Below are positions 8,118-17,900 of a stretch of 42,205 bases of DNA, piece after piece. The notes beneath the pieces are model-generated. The model was not told where the DNA came from and made no database searches. It worked only from the letters and a program-made list of their open reading frames with translations. Location of the stretch: NCBI GenBank assembly GCA_018657955.1, contig JABHWD010000022.1:1-42205 (forward strand). The letters run 5' to 3'. The stretch is from Flavobacteriaceae bacterium (GTDB taxonomy: Bacteria > Bacteroidota > Bacteroidia > Flavobacteriales > Flavobacteriaceae). The first letter of the stretch is position 1. The number at the start of each line of letters is the position of its first letter. A program made the translations under genes and the position numbers.

Positions 8118-9059
8118 CTATGATACAAATGATAATAAAATAAATATTGAGTATAGAAATAATAGAAAAAAGCCTTTAATTTTTCCAATAACATTTTTCT
8201 TTGGAAAAAGAGCTATTAATAATATTAGCAAAGCAAAGACTAACATCCATATAATATCCCTATTTAAAATTTGAATATCATCAATAACTATGGGTTTTAT
8301 CATTGAAGTTATTCCAATAACAGATCCAATATTAAAGATATTAGATCCTATTAAATTTCCTAAAGAAATTCCTTTTTCGTTTTTTACTATTGCAAGAAGA
8401 GATGTTGCTAATTCAGGAATACTAGTTCCCACAGCAATAATAGAAACAGAAATAACAGCCTCACTTACTCCAATCTGCTCAGCAAAATTAATAGCACCAT
8501 AGACTAACCATTCAGCTCCATAAAAAAGCGAAACTGAAGCTATAATTATCCAGACAATTGTTTTAAAATTTGTTGAATGAATTAAATTATTATCAATAGA
8601 ATCCTTCTGATATGTTTTTAACGAAGATCTAAGTATGAAGATTATAAACACAATTAACAAGGAAAATAAAACTATACCATCATATTGATCAATGATATTA
8701 TCTCTTGCAATTATAAAATATAAAATAATTGAAAAAATAAACATTACTGGCCAATCAATTTTATAAAATGATTTTTCAACATACATGTTTCCTATTATAC
8801 ATGTAAGGCCTAGAACTAATCCTATATTTGCTATGTTTGAACCAATTACATTATTTATTGCTATAGATGGAGAATCATTAATAGCTGCACTAATACTCAC
8901 TATAAGTTCAGGAAGTGAAGTTGCAAAAGCTACTACTGTCATTCCAATTACTAGCTTTGATATATTAAGTTTTAAAGAAAGCGCAACTGAAGCTCTAATT
9001 ATAAATTCACCTCCAATGACTAATAATATAAAACCAATAAACATCCACAATAAATTCAT
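8118..9059 (-). CDS. Calcium/sodium:cation exchanger, CaCA superfamily (YrbG-like)
   Basis: A 313-residue polytopic inner-membrane protein with about ten membrane segments and the two inverted alpha repeats of CaCA exchangers. Repeat 1 reads VVAFATSLPELIVS followed by NNVIGSNIANIGLVLG. Repeat 2 reads IIAVGTSIPELATS followed by GNLIGSNIFNIGSVIG. The SLPE and SIPE glutamates and the GSN asparagines are the conserved ion-binding residues. It likely exports Ca2+ in exchange for Na+ (or K+/H+). It lies 12 bp from the endonuclease gene upstream on the same strand, so the two may share a transcript. The family call is strong; ion specificity is inferred. Confidence 0.92.
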   Translation of the reverse strand: MNLLWMFIGFILLVIGGEFIIRASVALSLKLNISKLVIGMTVVAFATSLPELIVSISAAINDSPSIAINNVIGSNIANIGLVLGLTCIIGNMYVEKSFYKIDWPVMFIFSIILYFIIARDNIIDQYDGIVLFSLLIVFIIFILRSSLKTYQKDSIDNNLIHSTNFKTIVWIIIASVSLFYGAEWLVYGAINFAEQIGVSEAVISVSIIAVGTSIPELATSLLAIVKNEKGISLGNLIGSNIFNIGSVIGITSMIKPIVIDDIQILNRDIIWMLVFALLILLIALFPKKNVIGKIKGFFLLFLYSIFILLSFVS

Positions 9060-9071
9060 GCTATCTAAAGC

Positions 9072-10208
9072 TTAATTAATTACTATTTTTTTATATAATA
9101 TTTCACTATCATTTATGATTCTCATAATATATACTCCACTTGACAATAATAATTGAATTTTGTTAGAGTTAACATTTTCAATGTCATACACTCTTTTTCC
9201 TATTTCTGAATAAATCTCAATTTTTGAATTATTTAATGTTGAGTTAAAGAAAATCTCTCCATTGGTTGGATTAGGGTATATTTTAAAATCATCTTCAGAA
9301 TCTACATTTGTAATACTTAAACTTTCATTCCACTCTTCTCCATAATTATCCCCCCAGATAAAATTTACTAAATTAGGATGATCAATAAACGGGTTCCTGT
9401 TTTGTTGATAGCTATAAATAACCTCATTTCTGTTTATTTCAAAGTCATCTACCGGATCGTCAATGTGCCATTGAAGTAAAGATGAAAGTTTGCCTAAAAT
9501 AGGAGCATTATCACCTGGAGTTGTATAGTCGACAAGTTCTAAATCAAAAGCATTATTATTATGATCATATCCGGGATCATATCTTACAACCATGTAAAAA
9601 ACAATCCTTGCTATATCACCCTTTACAGAGTCCCCGGGTTCCCAGCTGTCACTGTCATTAAAACATTCAGTTGCTTCTTCATGTTGATTTCCTCCGTTAT
9701 CAAAATCTTTTGTACCTCTTGAGGAATTTACTGATCTGTCACAGGGTTTTAAATTATGAACATCTGTATATGCAACATCATCGTTATCAGGAAATCCGTG
9801 AGATTTTGGCCACACATGCTCCCTATTCCAAGAATTACTATGAGTTCCATTTTCATAATCAGAGTAGCAATTGCATCCGTCTCTATACCCTTTATCTTGT
9901 GAACGGTCTGTATAGACTAGAAGAATATTGTCATTGTTTGTTGGGTCTTGATCAGATAGCTGCAATATATCCCAAGTATCTGTCGAAGAAGATGTGTAGG
10001 GAAAAACTACATGATTACCTATAATTTGATAGATTGCCTGTTTTAAATCTTCACCAGACACACCATTAGCATCCTGATAATATTCTTGAGGAATATCTAT
10101 CTGAACATTACCGTAAGTAGGATTTGAAGGAGGTCCAAAACTTCCTTGCCCAAAAATATTATTGGAAAACAATAAAATTGTGAAGATTATAAAACCTGGC
10201 CTCATCAT
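9072..10208 (-). CDS. Secreted endonuclease I family nuclease with T9SS C-terminal domain
   Basis: A 378-residue protein: signal peptide (residues 1-20, ending NNIFGQ), an endonuclease I (His-Me finger) domain at about 48-285, and a T9SS type A sorting domain at about 308-378. The catalytic core is SWNREHVWPKSHGF, with His131 as the likely general base, and DVHNLKPCD, with Asn152 as the Mg-ligand candidate. The tail opens IYPNPTNGEIFF and ends YKKIVIN, as in Por-secretion C-terminal domains. Expected role: extracellular DNA or RNA degradation for nutrients. Two Met codons are adjacent (10208 and 10205). A TATATTTG box (complement of 10217-10224) sits 9 bp upstream, which would give a very short leader. 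Confidence 0.93.
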   Translation of the reverse strand: MMRPGFIIFTILLFSNNIFGQGSFGPPSNPTYGNVQIDIPQEYYQDANGVSGEDLKQAIYQIIGNHVVFPYTSSSTDTWDILQLSDQDPTNNDNILLVYTDRSQDKGYRDGCNCYSDYENGTHSNSWNREHVWPKSHGFPDNDDVAYTDVHNLKPCDRSVNSSRGTKDFDNGGNQHEEATECFNDSDSWEPGDSVKGDIARIVFYMVVRYDPGYDHNNNAFDLELVDYTTPGDNAPILGKLSSLLQWHIDDPVDDFEINRNEVIYSYQQNRNPFIDHPNLVNFIWGDNYGEEWNESLSITNVDSEDDFKIYPNPTNGEIFFNSTLNNSKIEIYSEIGKRVYDIENVNSNKIQLLLSSGVYIMRIINDSEILYKKIVIN

Positions 10209-10261
10209 TTTTTTTACAAATATAATTTAATTGTAACTAATTATATTTAATTTTATCAACT

Positions 10262-10417
10262 ATGAAAACTATTTTATTTAAGTTCTTAAATTTTTTAAAT
10301 AAAATCTTTCTTCCAAATTACACAAAGAAAAGATTAGATTTATCAAAAGCTTCTAAAATTCAAATGATAATTTTTGGATGGAAACTATATATTACTAAGC
10401 AAATTATAAATCAATAA
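10262..10417 (+). CDS. Small basic protein of 51 residues, unknown function
   Basis: A complete frame from ATG (10262) to TAA (10415-10417). The product is Lys/Ile/Phe-rich, with an N-terminal amphipathic stretch MKTILFKFLNFLNKIFLP, then YTKKRLDLSKASKIQM and IFGWKLYITKQ. I have the impression of similar roughly 50-residue proteins in other flavobacteria, sometimes labelled SsrA-binding protein without real support, but cannot verify this. The spacing fits a real gene: it starts just after the endonuclease promoter region and ends 10 bp before the plug-domain lipoprotein, so it would lead that operon. No function is proposed. Confidence 0.6.
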   Translation: MKTILFKFLNFLNKIFLPNYTKKRLDLSKASKIQMIIFGWKLYITKQIINQ

Positions 10418-10427
10418 ATTTTGTCTT

Positions 10428-10823
10428 ATGAAAAGAATCTTTCTGTTATTATTGGTCTCTATTTTAATTAATTGTTCATCAACTAGTGGAACTACATCAT
10501 CATCATCTTCAAAATTAGTTATTTCTCCTGCAGCTTTAACACTAATTGATGTAATTGTTGGTAAGTTTCCAGGAGTTAAAGTAATTGGTAGTAATACTAC
10601 CTCAACACCTAAAGTTATAATAAGAGGGGGAAGTATGTCAATGAATAATCAAGCATATGCAGTATATGATGTAGATGGAATTCTTTATACTGATTGTCCT
10701 ACTTTTATTGATCCTCAACAAGTTAAAAGTATAACCATATTGAGATCACTTGCAGCTACAAATAGATATGGAGGTGTTGCCCGAGGAGGCGCTATAGTTA
10801 TTAGATTAAAAGCAAATAACTAA
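10428..10823 (+). CDS. Lipoprotein consisting of a TonB-receptor plug-like domain only
   Basis: A 131-residue protein with a lipoprotein signal (LILVSILINC-type; lipobox ILINC, Cys16), a short Ser/Thr linker, then a domain that looks like the plug of SusC/TonB-dependent receptors: GKFPGVKVIG, VIIRGGSMSMNNQ, YDVDGILY, DPQQVKSITILRS, and GGVARGGAIVIRLK. A full receptor would continue with a barrel of about 22 strands; here the frame ends at once. The next gene, a subtilase, starts at the base after the TAA, so the two are co-transcribed. The plug similarity is by eye; the role (decoy, chaperone or binding module at the outer membrane) is unknown. Confidence 0.8.
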   Translation: MKRIFLLLLVSILINCSSTSGTTSSSSSKLVISPAALTLIDVIVGKFPGVKVIGSNTTSTPKVIIRGGSMSMNNQAYAVYDVDGILYTDCPTFIDPQQVKSITILRSLAATNRYGGVARGGAIVIRLKANN

Positions 10824-13598
10824 ATGAAAAAAATAAAACTAATATTTTTTATCCTATTTACAACTATTGTAATTGGGCAAAACTATAATACAGAATTTCT
10901 TGATGGAACAATTGTATTTAAGCTTAATGAATTTGTTGAAGTTAATTTGGATGATGCTGAAAAGACTTTTGATGGAATAGGATTGATTGACAAAATTGAG
11001 AATTACCCAGAAATAGAGAATATCTTCAATGAAATTACAGTTCTTAAATTTGAAAGGCCTAGTTATTTTACAAACAAAAGAGAATTGCAAAAAATATATA
11101 GAATTGTTTTTCTAGAAAATGAGCTCATTGATAATTTGATTGAGAAATTAAATAATCTTTCAACTATTTCATATGCTGAAAAGGAGCCTATATATAAGAA
11201 TACTTATGTTCCTAATGACAGTTTCCATTATGGTACAAACAAATGGTATCATACATTGGTAAATTCTGAAGATGCATGGGATATTAGTATTGGAAATGAA
11301 AATATAAAAATAGCTATTGTTGACAATGCAATAGCTACAAACCATCTTGACTTAAATGTGTTTAAACAAGTAGATCTTGCTGACAATGACAATGATGCTA
11401 CCCCTCCACAAACCTTTCAACAAAATTCATCTTGGTCCCATGGAACACATTGTGCAGGTTTAGCTACTGCAGAAATTAACAATGCACTAGGAATAGCATC
11501 ATTAGGTGGAAATGCACAATTAATAGCTGTTAAAGTTACTGGAGATGCGCAGAATCCTAGTTTTACCTATTATGGTTATGCAGGAGTACAATGGGCCTGT
11601 GAAAATGGAGCAAATGTAATTAGTATGTCTTATGCATCTGAAAATTCCTCAAATGCTGTTCAAGAATTAATTAACAGTTATCCTGAAATTGTTTTTCTTG
11701 GCGCTGCCGGAAATGACAACATAAACACTCCTTATTATCCTGCTGCTTATGATAATGTAATAGGAGTTGGCTCAGTTGATAGCAATGATTTAAAATCGTC
11801 ATTTTCAAATTATAATGCTGGTTTTCCTTTGTGGGTTGATATAGCTTCTCCAGGTGGTTATTCAAATGGAGGATTAACAAGTACTGTATACACGAATGAT
11901 TTAAATAGTTATGCAAAATTTGGTGGAACCTCTATGGCTACTCCATTTGCAGCCGGACTTGCTGGCTTAATGCTTAGTGTTAATCCATCACTTACACCAA
12001 CTCAAATTTTAAACTGTTTAGCAAGTAGTGGTGTAGAGATTAATCAGGATATTGGAAATCGAATTGATGCTTATGCTGCATTATTATGTGCACAGCCAAC
12101 TACTGATGATCCTATACCTGCATTCACAGCTTCTCCACAAGTTTCCTTTCCAGGTCAATCAGTTACTTTCTCAAACTATTCTATTGGAGGAGATGCTTGG
12201 GAATGGACTTTTGAAGGGGGATCTCCAAGTAGCTTTGAAGGTGAAAATCCTCCAGAAATTGTATACTCCTCAATTGGAGAATTTGATGTTACTTTAACCA
12301 TATCAAATAGCACAAGTCAACAAACATTAACTAAAGAAAATTATGTCAATATTTTTATTGAACCATCTGGTGAATGGATATTACAAAATAGTTCATTTAA
12401 TACTGCCTCTAGAGGTGTTAATTATATTTCATTAGTAGATGAAAATACAGTATGGGGAACCGCTTATGATGGAAGTGGTTCAGGAGAAAATATTCAAGAA
12501 TTTACAAGAACTAATAATGGTGGCCAGACATGGAATAATGGTGAAATTGATATCTCCAATGAAAATCTGGGAATATCTATGATCCATGCTTATGATTATA
12601 ACAAAGCATGGCTTGTTGCTTACCCAAGAGGTACTGGAGATATTGGGGGGATCTTTCAAACAATAGATGGTGGCTCTACATGGATAAGACAGGATAGTGC
12701 AAATTATAATACAAGCGCATCATTTGCTAATGTTGTCTATTTTTGGGATGGGGATATTGGTTTTGCTCAAGGGGATCCAATTAGTGGAGAATTTGAACTT
12801 TATGTTACTATTGATGGAGGTGTTAACTGGGATCTAGTTCCTGGAAGTGGAATTCCTAATCCAATTAACGGGGAATATGGATATACTAGGCAAATAGAAG
12901 TTGTTGGAGATAATGTTTGGTTTACAACTAATAAAGGAAGGATTTATCATTCAACTGACAAAGGCAATACATGGCTAGTTTACGATTCTCCTATATCAGA
13001 TTTTGGTAGTACTGAGGTCAATGGAGATATCTCATTTAGTGATGCTAATAATGGCATTATAGTTGATAATTCAGGAAATGTCTACAGATCTACAAATTCA
13101 GGGCTTTCTTGGAATCAGGTTTCAATTTCAGGTATTGTTTATACAAATGGTTTATGTTTTATTGAGGGAACAGATATGGTTTATACAACTGGTTCTGGTT
13201 CCTCTTTTAGTAATGATGGTGGATATAATTGGAATCCAATTGACACAACACAACACACATATGTTGATTTTTTAAATGAACAAATTGGATGGTCTGGCGG
13301 ATTTAATCAAGATGCTTTATCTGGTGGAATATGGAAATGGAATGGCAGTACATTAAGTGTTAATATTGAAGAAATTGAATTTGATCTAAACTATTTTCCA
13401 AATCCAGTATCTGACAAACTATACATAAATTACATGAATGACATTAATATAATTGTGTTTGACATAAATGGTAGGAAAATTTTGCAAACAAATAAAAAAA
13501 CAATCGACTTCTCTGATTTTGATTATGGAATTTATGTGATGCAAATAAAAGATGTTATATTAAATAAATACAAAATCATTAAAATATTGAAAGAATAA
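10824..13598 (+). CDS. Secreted S8 subtilisin-like protease with PKD, BNR-like and T9SS domains
   Basis: A 924-residue exported protease. Order: signal peptide (1-18, ending IVIGQ), propeptide (about 20-125), S8 catalytic domain (about 140-415), PKD domain (about 425-515), BNR/YCF48-like beta-propeller repeats with GGxTW motifs (about 520-840), and a T9SS sorting tail (about 852-924, YFPNPVSDKLYI to KIIKILKE). Catalytic residues: Asp167 in AIVDNAI (the usual D-S/T-G is altered to DNA), His206 in HGTHCAG, Asn297 in GAAGND and Ser370 in GGTSMATPFAAG. It probably digests extracellular protein at or beyond the cell surface. The ATG directly abuts the upstream lipoprotein stop. The protease and tail calls are firm; the propeller label is less so. 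Confidence 0.94.
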   Translation: MKKIKLIFFILFTTIVIGQNYNTEFLDGTIVFKLNEFVEVNLDDAEKTFDGIGLIDKIENYPEIENIFNEITVLKFERPSYFTNKRELQKIYRIVFLENELIDNLIEKLNNLSTISYAEKEPIYKNTYVPNDSFHYGTNKWYHTLVNSEDAWDISIGNENIKIAIVDNAIATNHLDLNVFKQVDLADNDNDATPPQTFQQNSSWSHGTHCAGLATAEINNALGIASLGGNAQLIAVKVTGDAQNPSFTYYGYAGVQWACENGANVISMSYASENSSNAVQELINSYPEIVFLGAAGNDNINTPYYPAAYDNVIGVGSVDSNDLKSSFSNYNAGFPLWVDIASPGGYSNGGLTSTVYTNDLNSYAKFGGTSMATPFAAGLAGLMLSVNPSLTPTQILNCLASSGVEINQDIGNRIDAYAALLCAQPTTDDPIPAFTASPQVSFPGQSVTFSNYSIGGDAWEWTFEGGSPSSFEGENPPEIVYSSIGEFDVTLTISNSTSQQTLTKENYVNIFIEPSGEWILQNSSFNTASRGVNYISLVDENTVWGTAYDGSGSGENIQEFTRTNNGGQTWNNGEIDISNENLGISMIHAYDYNKAWLVAYPRGTGDIGGIFQTIDGGSTWIRQDSANYNTSASFANVVYFWDGDIGFAQGDPISGEFELYVTIDGGVNWDLVPGSGIPNPINGEYGYTRQIEVVGDNVWFTTNKGRIYHSTDKGNTWLVYDSPISDFGSTEVNGDISFSDANNGIIVDNSGNVYRSTNSGLSWNQVSISGIVYTNGLCFIEGTDMVYTTGSGSSFSNDGGYNWNPIDTTQHTYVDFLNEQIGWSGGFNQDALSGGIWKWNGSTLSVNIEEIEFDLNYFPNPVSDKLYINYMNDINIIVFDINGRKILQTNKKTIDFSDFDYGIYVMQIKDVILNKYKIIKILKE

Positions 13599-13610
13599 AA
13601 AATGAAATAC

Positions 13611-14057
13611 TTAATCTTCAATAATTACACCATTAGCAGTAAAAGAAAAAATGTATTCTGGTTCAGTTATTAATTCTATTTCTTCTTTTGATTTTCCAGC
13701 ATCTTCAGCATAATGTCTAACTTCCTCTACTTCTAATGTTTCATAGGTGGCCTCTCCTTGAAGTATTGCTGTTTTCCCCTCAACCCCAGAAGTAGGGACA
13801 AAAAAACCATAGTCCTTGAATCTCACAAACAAAGTATCATTATCTGCTTTTAATCTAATCCAACAACCTTTCTTTGCACATGTCTCTAGAATCGTACCCT
13901 CAATTTTTGTAGAAATTTTTCCCTCTTCAATTACTAACTTCTTTGCCTTAGAATAATCAGTAATATTTTCACTAGTAATTATTTCCCCATAATGAGTTTG
14001 TTTAGTTTCGCATGAACTAAACAATAGCCCAATAGATAAAAAGAAAATATATTTCAT
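13611..14057 (-). CDS. DUF4920 lipoprotein
   Basis: A 148-residue protein with a lipoprotein signal (SIGLLFSSC, Cys16) and a small beta-rich domain with GTILETCAKKGCWIRL followed by FVRFKDYGFFVP. This CxxxGC(W/M) signature with a downstream FKDY is what I know of DUF4920, a periplasmic domain found mainly in Bacteroidota that may adopt an OB-like fold. Converges on the subtilase gene (12-bp gap). Together with the next lipoprotein it may form a two-gene unit, although a strong hairpin separates them. Function unknown. Confidence 0.78.
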   Translation of the reverse strand: MKYIFFLSIGLLFSSCETKQTHYGEIITSENITDYSKAKKLVIEEGKISTKIEGTILETCAKKGCWIRLKADNDTLFVRFKDYGFFVPTSGVEGKTAILQGEATYETLEVEEVRHYAEDAGKSKEEIELITEPEYIFSFTANGVIIED

Positions 14058-14079
14058 ATCTAAATATTATGTTTACTAA

Positions 14080-14115
14080 ATAAGTCAGTTACTAAATTAA
14101 TAATAACTGACTTAT
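14080..14115 (-). terminator. Strong hairpin after the SnoaL-like lipoprotein gene
   Basis: A perfect 12-bp inverted repeat: ATAAGTCAGTTA at 14080-14091 pairs with TAACTGACTTAT at 14104-14115, with a 12-nt AT-rich loop. It begins 9 bp past the stop of the gene at 14125-14640 and, read on the minus strand, is followed by TTAGTAAA. The position suits an intrinsic terminator or mRNA-stabilising hairpin. The tract after it is only moderately T-rich. Confidence 0.55.
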
Positions 14116-14124
14116 AAATTTTAA

Positions 14125-14640
14125 TTACTCTATAGATGCTAAAGAAGCTGTCCAATCACAATACCACTGAACGAAAAAAGCTTTCCCTTCATCATTAAAA
14201 TCAAATGATTCATAAATTGGAACAATTACAGATTTAGCATTAGCTGTATTTGTTACCTGCATTGCATAATACATTCTTACAGAACCATCAGCTTTACCAG
14301 TTTCGGCATTAACACCTTGTAAATACTTAAATGGTGCCATGTGCTTAACATCATATTTCGCAAAAAATTCTTTGTGTATTCCTTTGATTTCATCTAAGCC
14401 TAAAGAATCTGCTGAACCTAATAAAGTTCCTCTAAAAACTACATCATCTGCAAATTTAGAATAGTCAACTGATTCATTTGCATAACCTTCAAATAACAAT
14501 TGCATTGTTTTTGAATTATTTTCAAAAGTTGTTTTTGCTTCTGCTGATTTAGCACAACTAGCACATTCATGATTCGATTCTTTCATATCACAAGAAACTA
14601 GTATAAGCAACACTGTTAATAAATAAAATAAATTTTTCAT
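14125..14640 (-). CDS. Lipoprotein with a SnoaL/NTF2-like domain (probable)
   Basis: A 171-residue protein: lipoprotein signal (LLILVSC, Cys17), a short CASCAK segment with a CxxC, then an alpha+beta domain of about 120 residues. The latter has an NTF2-like layout: an initial helix with TMQLLFEGYANES, DYSKFADDVVFRGTLLG, an EIKGIHKEFFAKYD helix, then strands ending FFVQWYCDWTASL. No catalytic residues are obvious. It begins 67 bp downstream of the tRNA-Arg terminator, on the same strand. The fold assignment is inference from the secondary-structure pattern. Confidence 0.6.
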   Translation of the reverse strand: MKNLFYLLTVLLILVSCDMKESNHECASCAKSAEAKTTFENNSKTMQLLFEGYANESVDYSKFADDVVFRGTLLGSADSLGLDEIKGIHKEFFAKYDVKHMAPFKYLQGVNAETGKADGSVRMYYAMQVTNTANAKSVIVPIYESFDFNDEGKAFFVQWYCDWTASLASIE

Positions 14641-14706
14641 ATTTATAATTTTTTATGTTAGGGGGCAAATATATAAAAAACAATAGCGATAGCACTTCCG
14701 AATAGT

Positions 14707-14731
14707 AAAAGAGCCTCTTAAAAGAAGCTCT
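14707..14731 (-). terminator. Intrinsic terminator of tRNA-Arg
   Basis: On the minus strand AGAGCTTCTTTTAAGAGGCT pairs AGAGC with GCTCT (complement of 14710-14714 and 14727-14731), extended by a further short stem after one mismatch, and runs into TTTT (complement of 14707-14710). It begins 9 nt after the tRNA-Arg 3' end. Confidence 0.6.
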
Positions 14732-14740
14732 CAACAGATG

Positions 14741-14814
14741 TGACCTCGGAGGGATTCAAACCCCCAACCTTCTGAGCCGTAATCAGATGCACTATTCAGT
14801 TATGCTACGAGGCC
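14741..14814 (-). tRNA. tRNA-Arg (anticodon ACG)
   Basis: The complement folds as a full cloverleaf of 74 nt: acceptor GGCCTCG with CGAGGTC (one G2-U71 wobble), D stem GCAT/GTGC, anticodon stem TCTGA/TCAGA with loop TTACGGC (anticodon ACG), T stem GGGGG/CCCTC with loop TTTGAAT, discriminator A. ACG needs A34-to-inosine editing by TadA to read CGU, CGC and CGA. No 3' CCA is encoded. An intrinsic terminator follows. Confidence 0.95.
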
Positions 14815-14937
14815 ATTTTAAATGTGCCGACAAATTTAAATAATATTAAATTGAGTAAGAAGCTAGTTTTTAATTATTTTCCGTACAAGTAATGACCTTT
14901 CTATTTTTCACGATGGTACAAATGGTAGAATAAAATA

Positions 14938-17900
14938 TTACCTAACTAGAATTTTCCAATGAAAATTATTAGATTTTAATAAATATATGCCAGGATTTAA
15001 GCCTTGGTGAAAAATAGATGCCCTATGCTGATTGTAGAAAGTGTTAATTTTTATTTGTTGACCATTAATATTATATAACTTAAATATTTCATCTCCAGTG
15101 GTATTAATGATCTCAATTGATTGGTCTGGATATATTGGATTTGACACAAGTTTCAGCTTAGGTAGTTCCAGATCTATTATAGATAATGAAGATTCAAAAT
15201 AAACTGCTCCATAATTAAAACTCTCCACTCCAATTGTGCTCCCAATAAAACGACCAGGAATATCATCAATGTGTGGATGAATACCTCCCCATATTCTTGA
15301 AAGACTACATTGATCTGATGCATCGCGATAAGAAGCCCACTGCAACTTAATATCTTGACTTGGACCCTCTTCAAATACTAAAAATTCATTTTCTCTAGCA
15401 ATAAATTCTCCTAATCCTCCAGGAAAATAAGGACTTCCAGTAAATAGTGTAAGAGCTTCTGCAGCTGCTCTTGAATAAGTGGAATGGCCAGAAACATATC
15501 CAGCAAAATTTGGGGTTACGAAAGTGGGTCTCTGATAAGGCCACCATTCTTCTGCCAAAATCCATCCTACTCCAGCCTGATCAGTTGATGGATTGTCAAT
15601 ATAATCATGACCTTTCCAAGAATATAATTTTATCTTTCCTACATTCTCGTTTGATTCTCCAGCGAGTGGATCTCCTTCATTAATAACTTCAATAAGTCCA
15701 TTGATTAAAGGAAGACCATTTGAGTTGTAATTTGAAAGACTTTGATCCGTACTTTGACCTAACCCAGCCATATATCTAATTGCAGATATAGGTCTAACAT
15801 AATCATACCATCCCTTTATACCCCAAGCGGTAATAGCGACATCATGCATCACTCCTCCCAAAATAAAATATGATTTTATATCCCACTCTAAATTTGATAA
15901 TTCATCGCCAATTCCTTGAAATTTTTTCTCTAGTAGTGGATTATCACTTATGCTATTTAGCAGAACAAACCAATGACCAGGTGGGGTTTCAGAATCAGGT
16001 CCATCAGCCCAAAATTCTGCCAAAACTCTAGTATAATCTCCTCTAGGAACTACTTGAGCTTCATAAGACTGATTGGTTACTGGATTTGAACTATAGCCCA
16101 TACCATTATCTCCTCCATTAAAATAGTCAAAAAAGGAATTATATTCTGATAAGTTCTCAGGATATGATTCCTCAGGAACGTTTCCAATATTATTTGGAGA
16201 AATATCCCACATTACACCATCATCCTGAGATAAATGTGATCCCCAAATTGAAACCATTGAAAACGCATTAATATAATCAAGGTCCGTATCCAGGGCATCA
16301 TCAAGTTTTGGTGGCTCTCCAGGATCATGATACACATAATAGTTGTTCCCATCCCTAGTGTAGGTTGTCATATCATTCTCATCTAAACCAAATGGATTTA
16401 CATTACCCCATTCAGCACCTAAGAACTCTGGAGTACTTTCTTCCAAAATATTTCCACTTTGATCAATGAATACATTTAGAGATATGGGCTGCCATCGATT
16501 AGGATTAGTAATATTGGGATTTCCACTTAAAATTGGAACGAGTGGTTCATTAACAGGTTGATAATATTGGTTTATGTAATCTAATTGCTCCATTGCTCCA
16601 TCCTGTAAGCCATATGAAATATAATTTTCTGCAATATAATTCCCTAAAGCAATGGGGTCTTCATCATTATTGTCTATGTCATAATTATTTATATTATAAT
16701 TTAAAAGACTCATCAAGGCATTGCATTTAGACAAAATTGATTGATATCTTGGAGATTGAGAAAACCTGTGTGTTATTATCCTGTATGCTGCATAACTTAT
16801 TGCTGCTCTATTATTCTCAATATCAGACAAGGAATTACTAAAATCATCAAATGGCGCCTCATATCCATGAACTGAATTTCCCATTAAGTACGGAGTTCCT
16901 TCAGAATTAACTATAGACCATGCATCATAAATAGCTGCACTTGTATGAAATAAATTTCTAGCATGAACAGTTGGTCTTGCTAGATCATTTCTTATCGCTT
17001 CTAGTAATACTTCATTCCACAATCTTGCTATAGAATAATTAGATTCATCATCATTGCTGGAGAGTTCAATGCTTATATTATAATCTATAACATTAGTGCT
17101 ACAATCATCATTTGAGCTAACTATACTTAAAGAACCTTCAGTATCAATATCCCATCTTACTTCTATCGTATTAGTTCCTTGCCCCTGCATTATAGTTCCA
17201 TTTGTAACAGTCCATAAAAAATTTGTAGAGTTCGTGTCACTATAGGTATAGGAATATGTCTCTAGTGGATTAACTAATTGTGGCCCGCCTAACTCTCCAC
17301 TTGTTAAATATTCACATGAATTATCATTAACTGTAGCCTCAGGATTATAATTGCACGAATTTAAGTCAGTACATCCAGGAATTTTATTTGCTGTATTGTT
17401 GTTAATTACTTGAATACCTGAACCCTCAACTATTTTTATTGTTGAGTTTACATTAATATTATCATAAATTTCGATTCCAGTGTTAGGCCATGATACAGAA
17501 ATAGTGTTGACTAGGGTTGCATCATTGAGACCAAAATGAATAGGCTGGAGTGATTGATGTTGGAACCCTGATCCGTTATACAGTCTAGATTGCTGAAGAT
17601 CGTTATTATCTTGTATATGTATAACTGCACCTAAACCATCCCTATTCGAAGTAGTTCCCTCCAAATGAATCTTTATCCATGAGCCTGATATTTCATTCGT
17701 ATAATAAGTATCTATAGACTTGTTTTCATAAAACTCTAAACTAGAGTTTATACTTGTAGCTAATAGATCTAAGTCTCCATCATTATCATAATCAAAAGAA
17801 TTAACCGATCTACTATTAGTCTCTAAAATTGGTTCATCTGTAAAAATTCCAGGCTGAAATTTTCTACCATCGGGCGCAAAAACACTCTGAAAATATTCAT

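Noticed and set aside
8008-9075. Plus-strand frames opposite or overlapping the exchanger and the 3' end of glutamine synthetase
   Set aside because: The exchanger has two textbook alpha repeats on the minus strand; the plus-strand frames mirror its hydrophobic codons.
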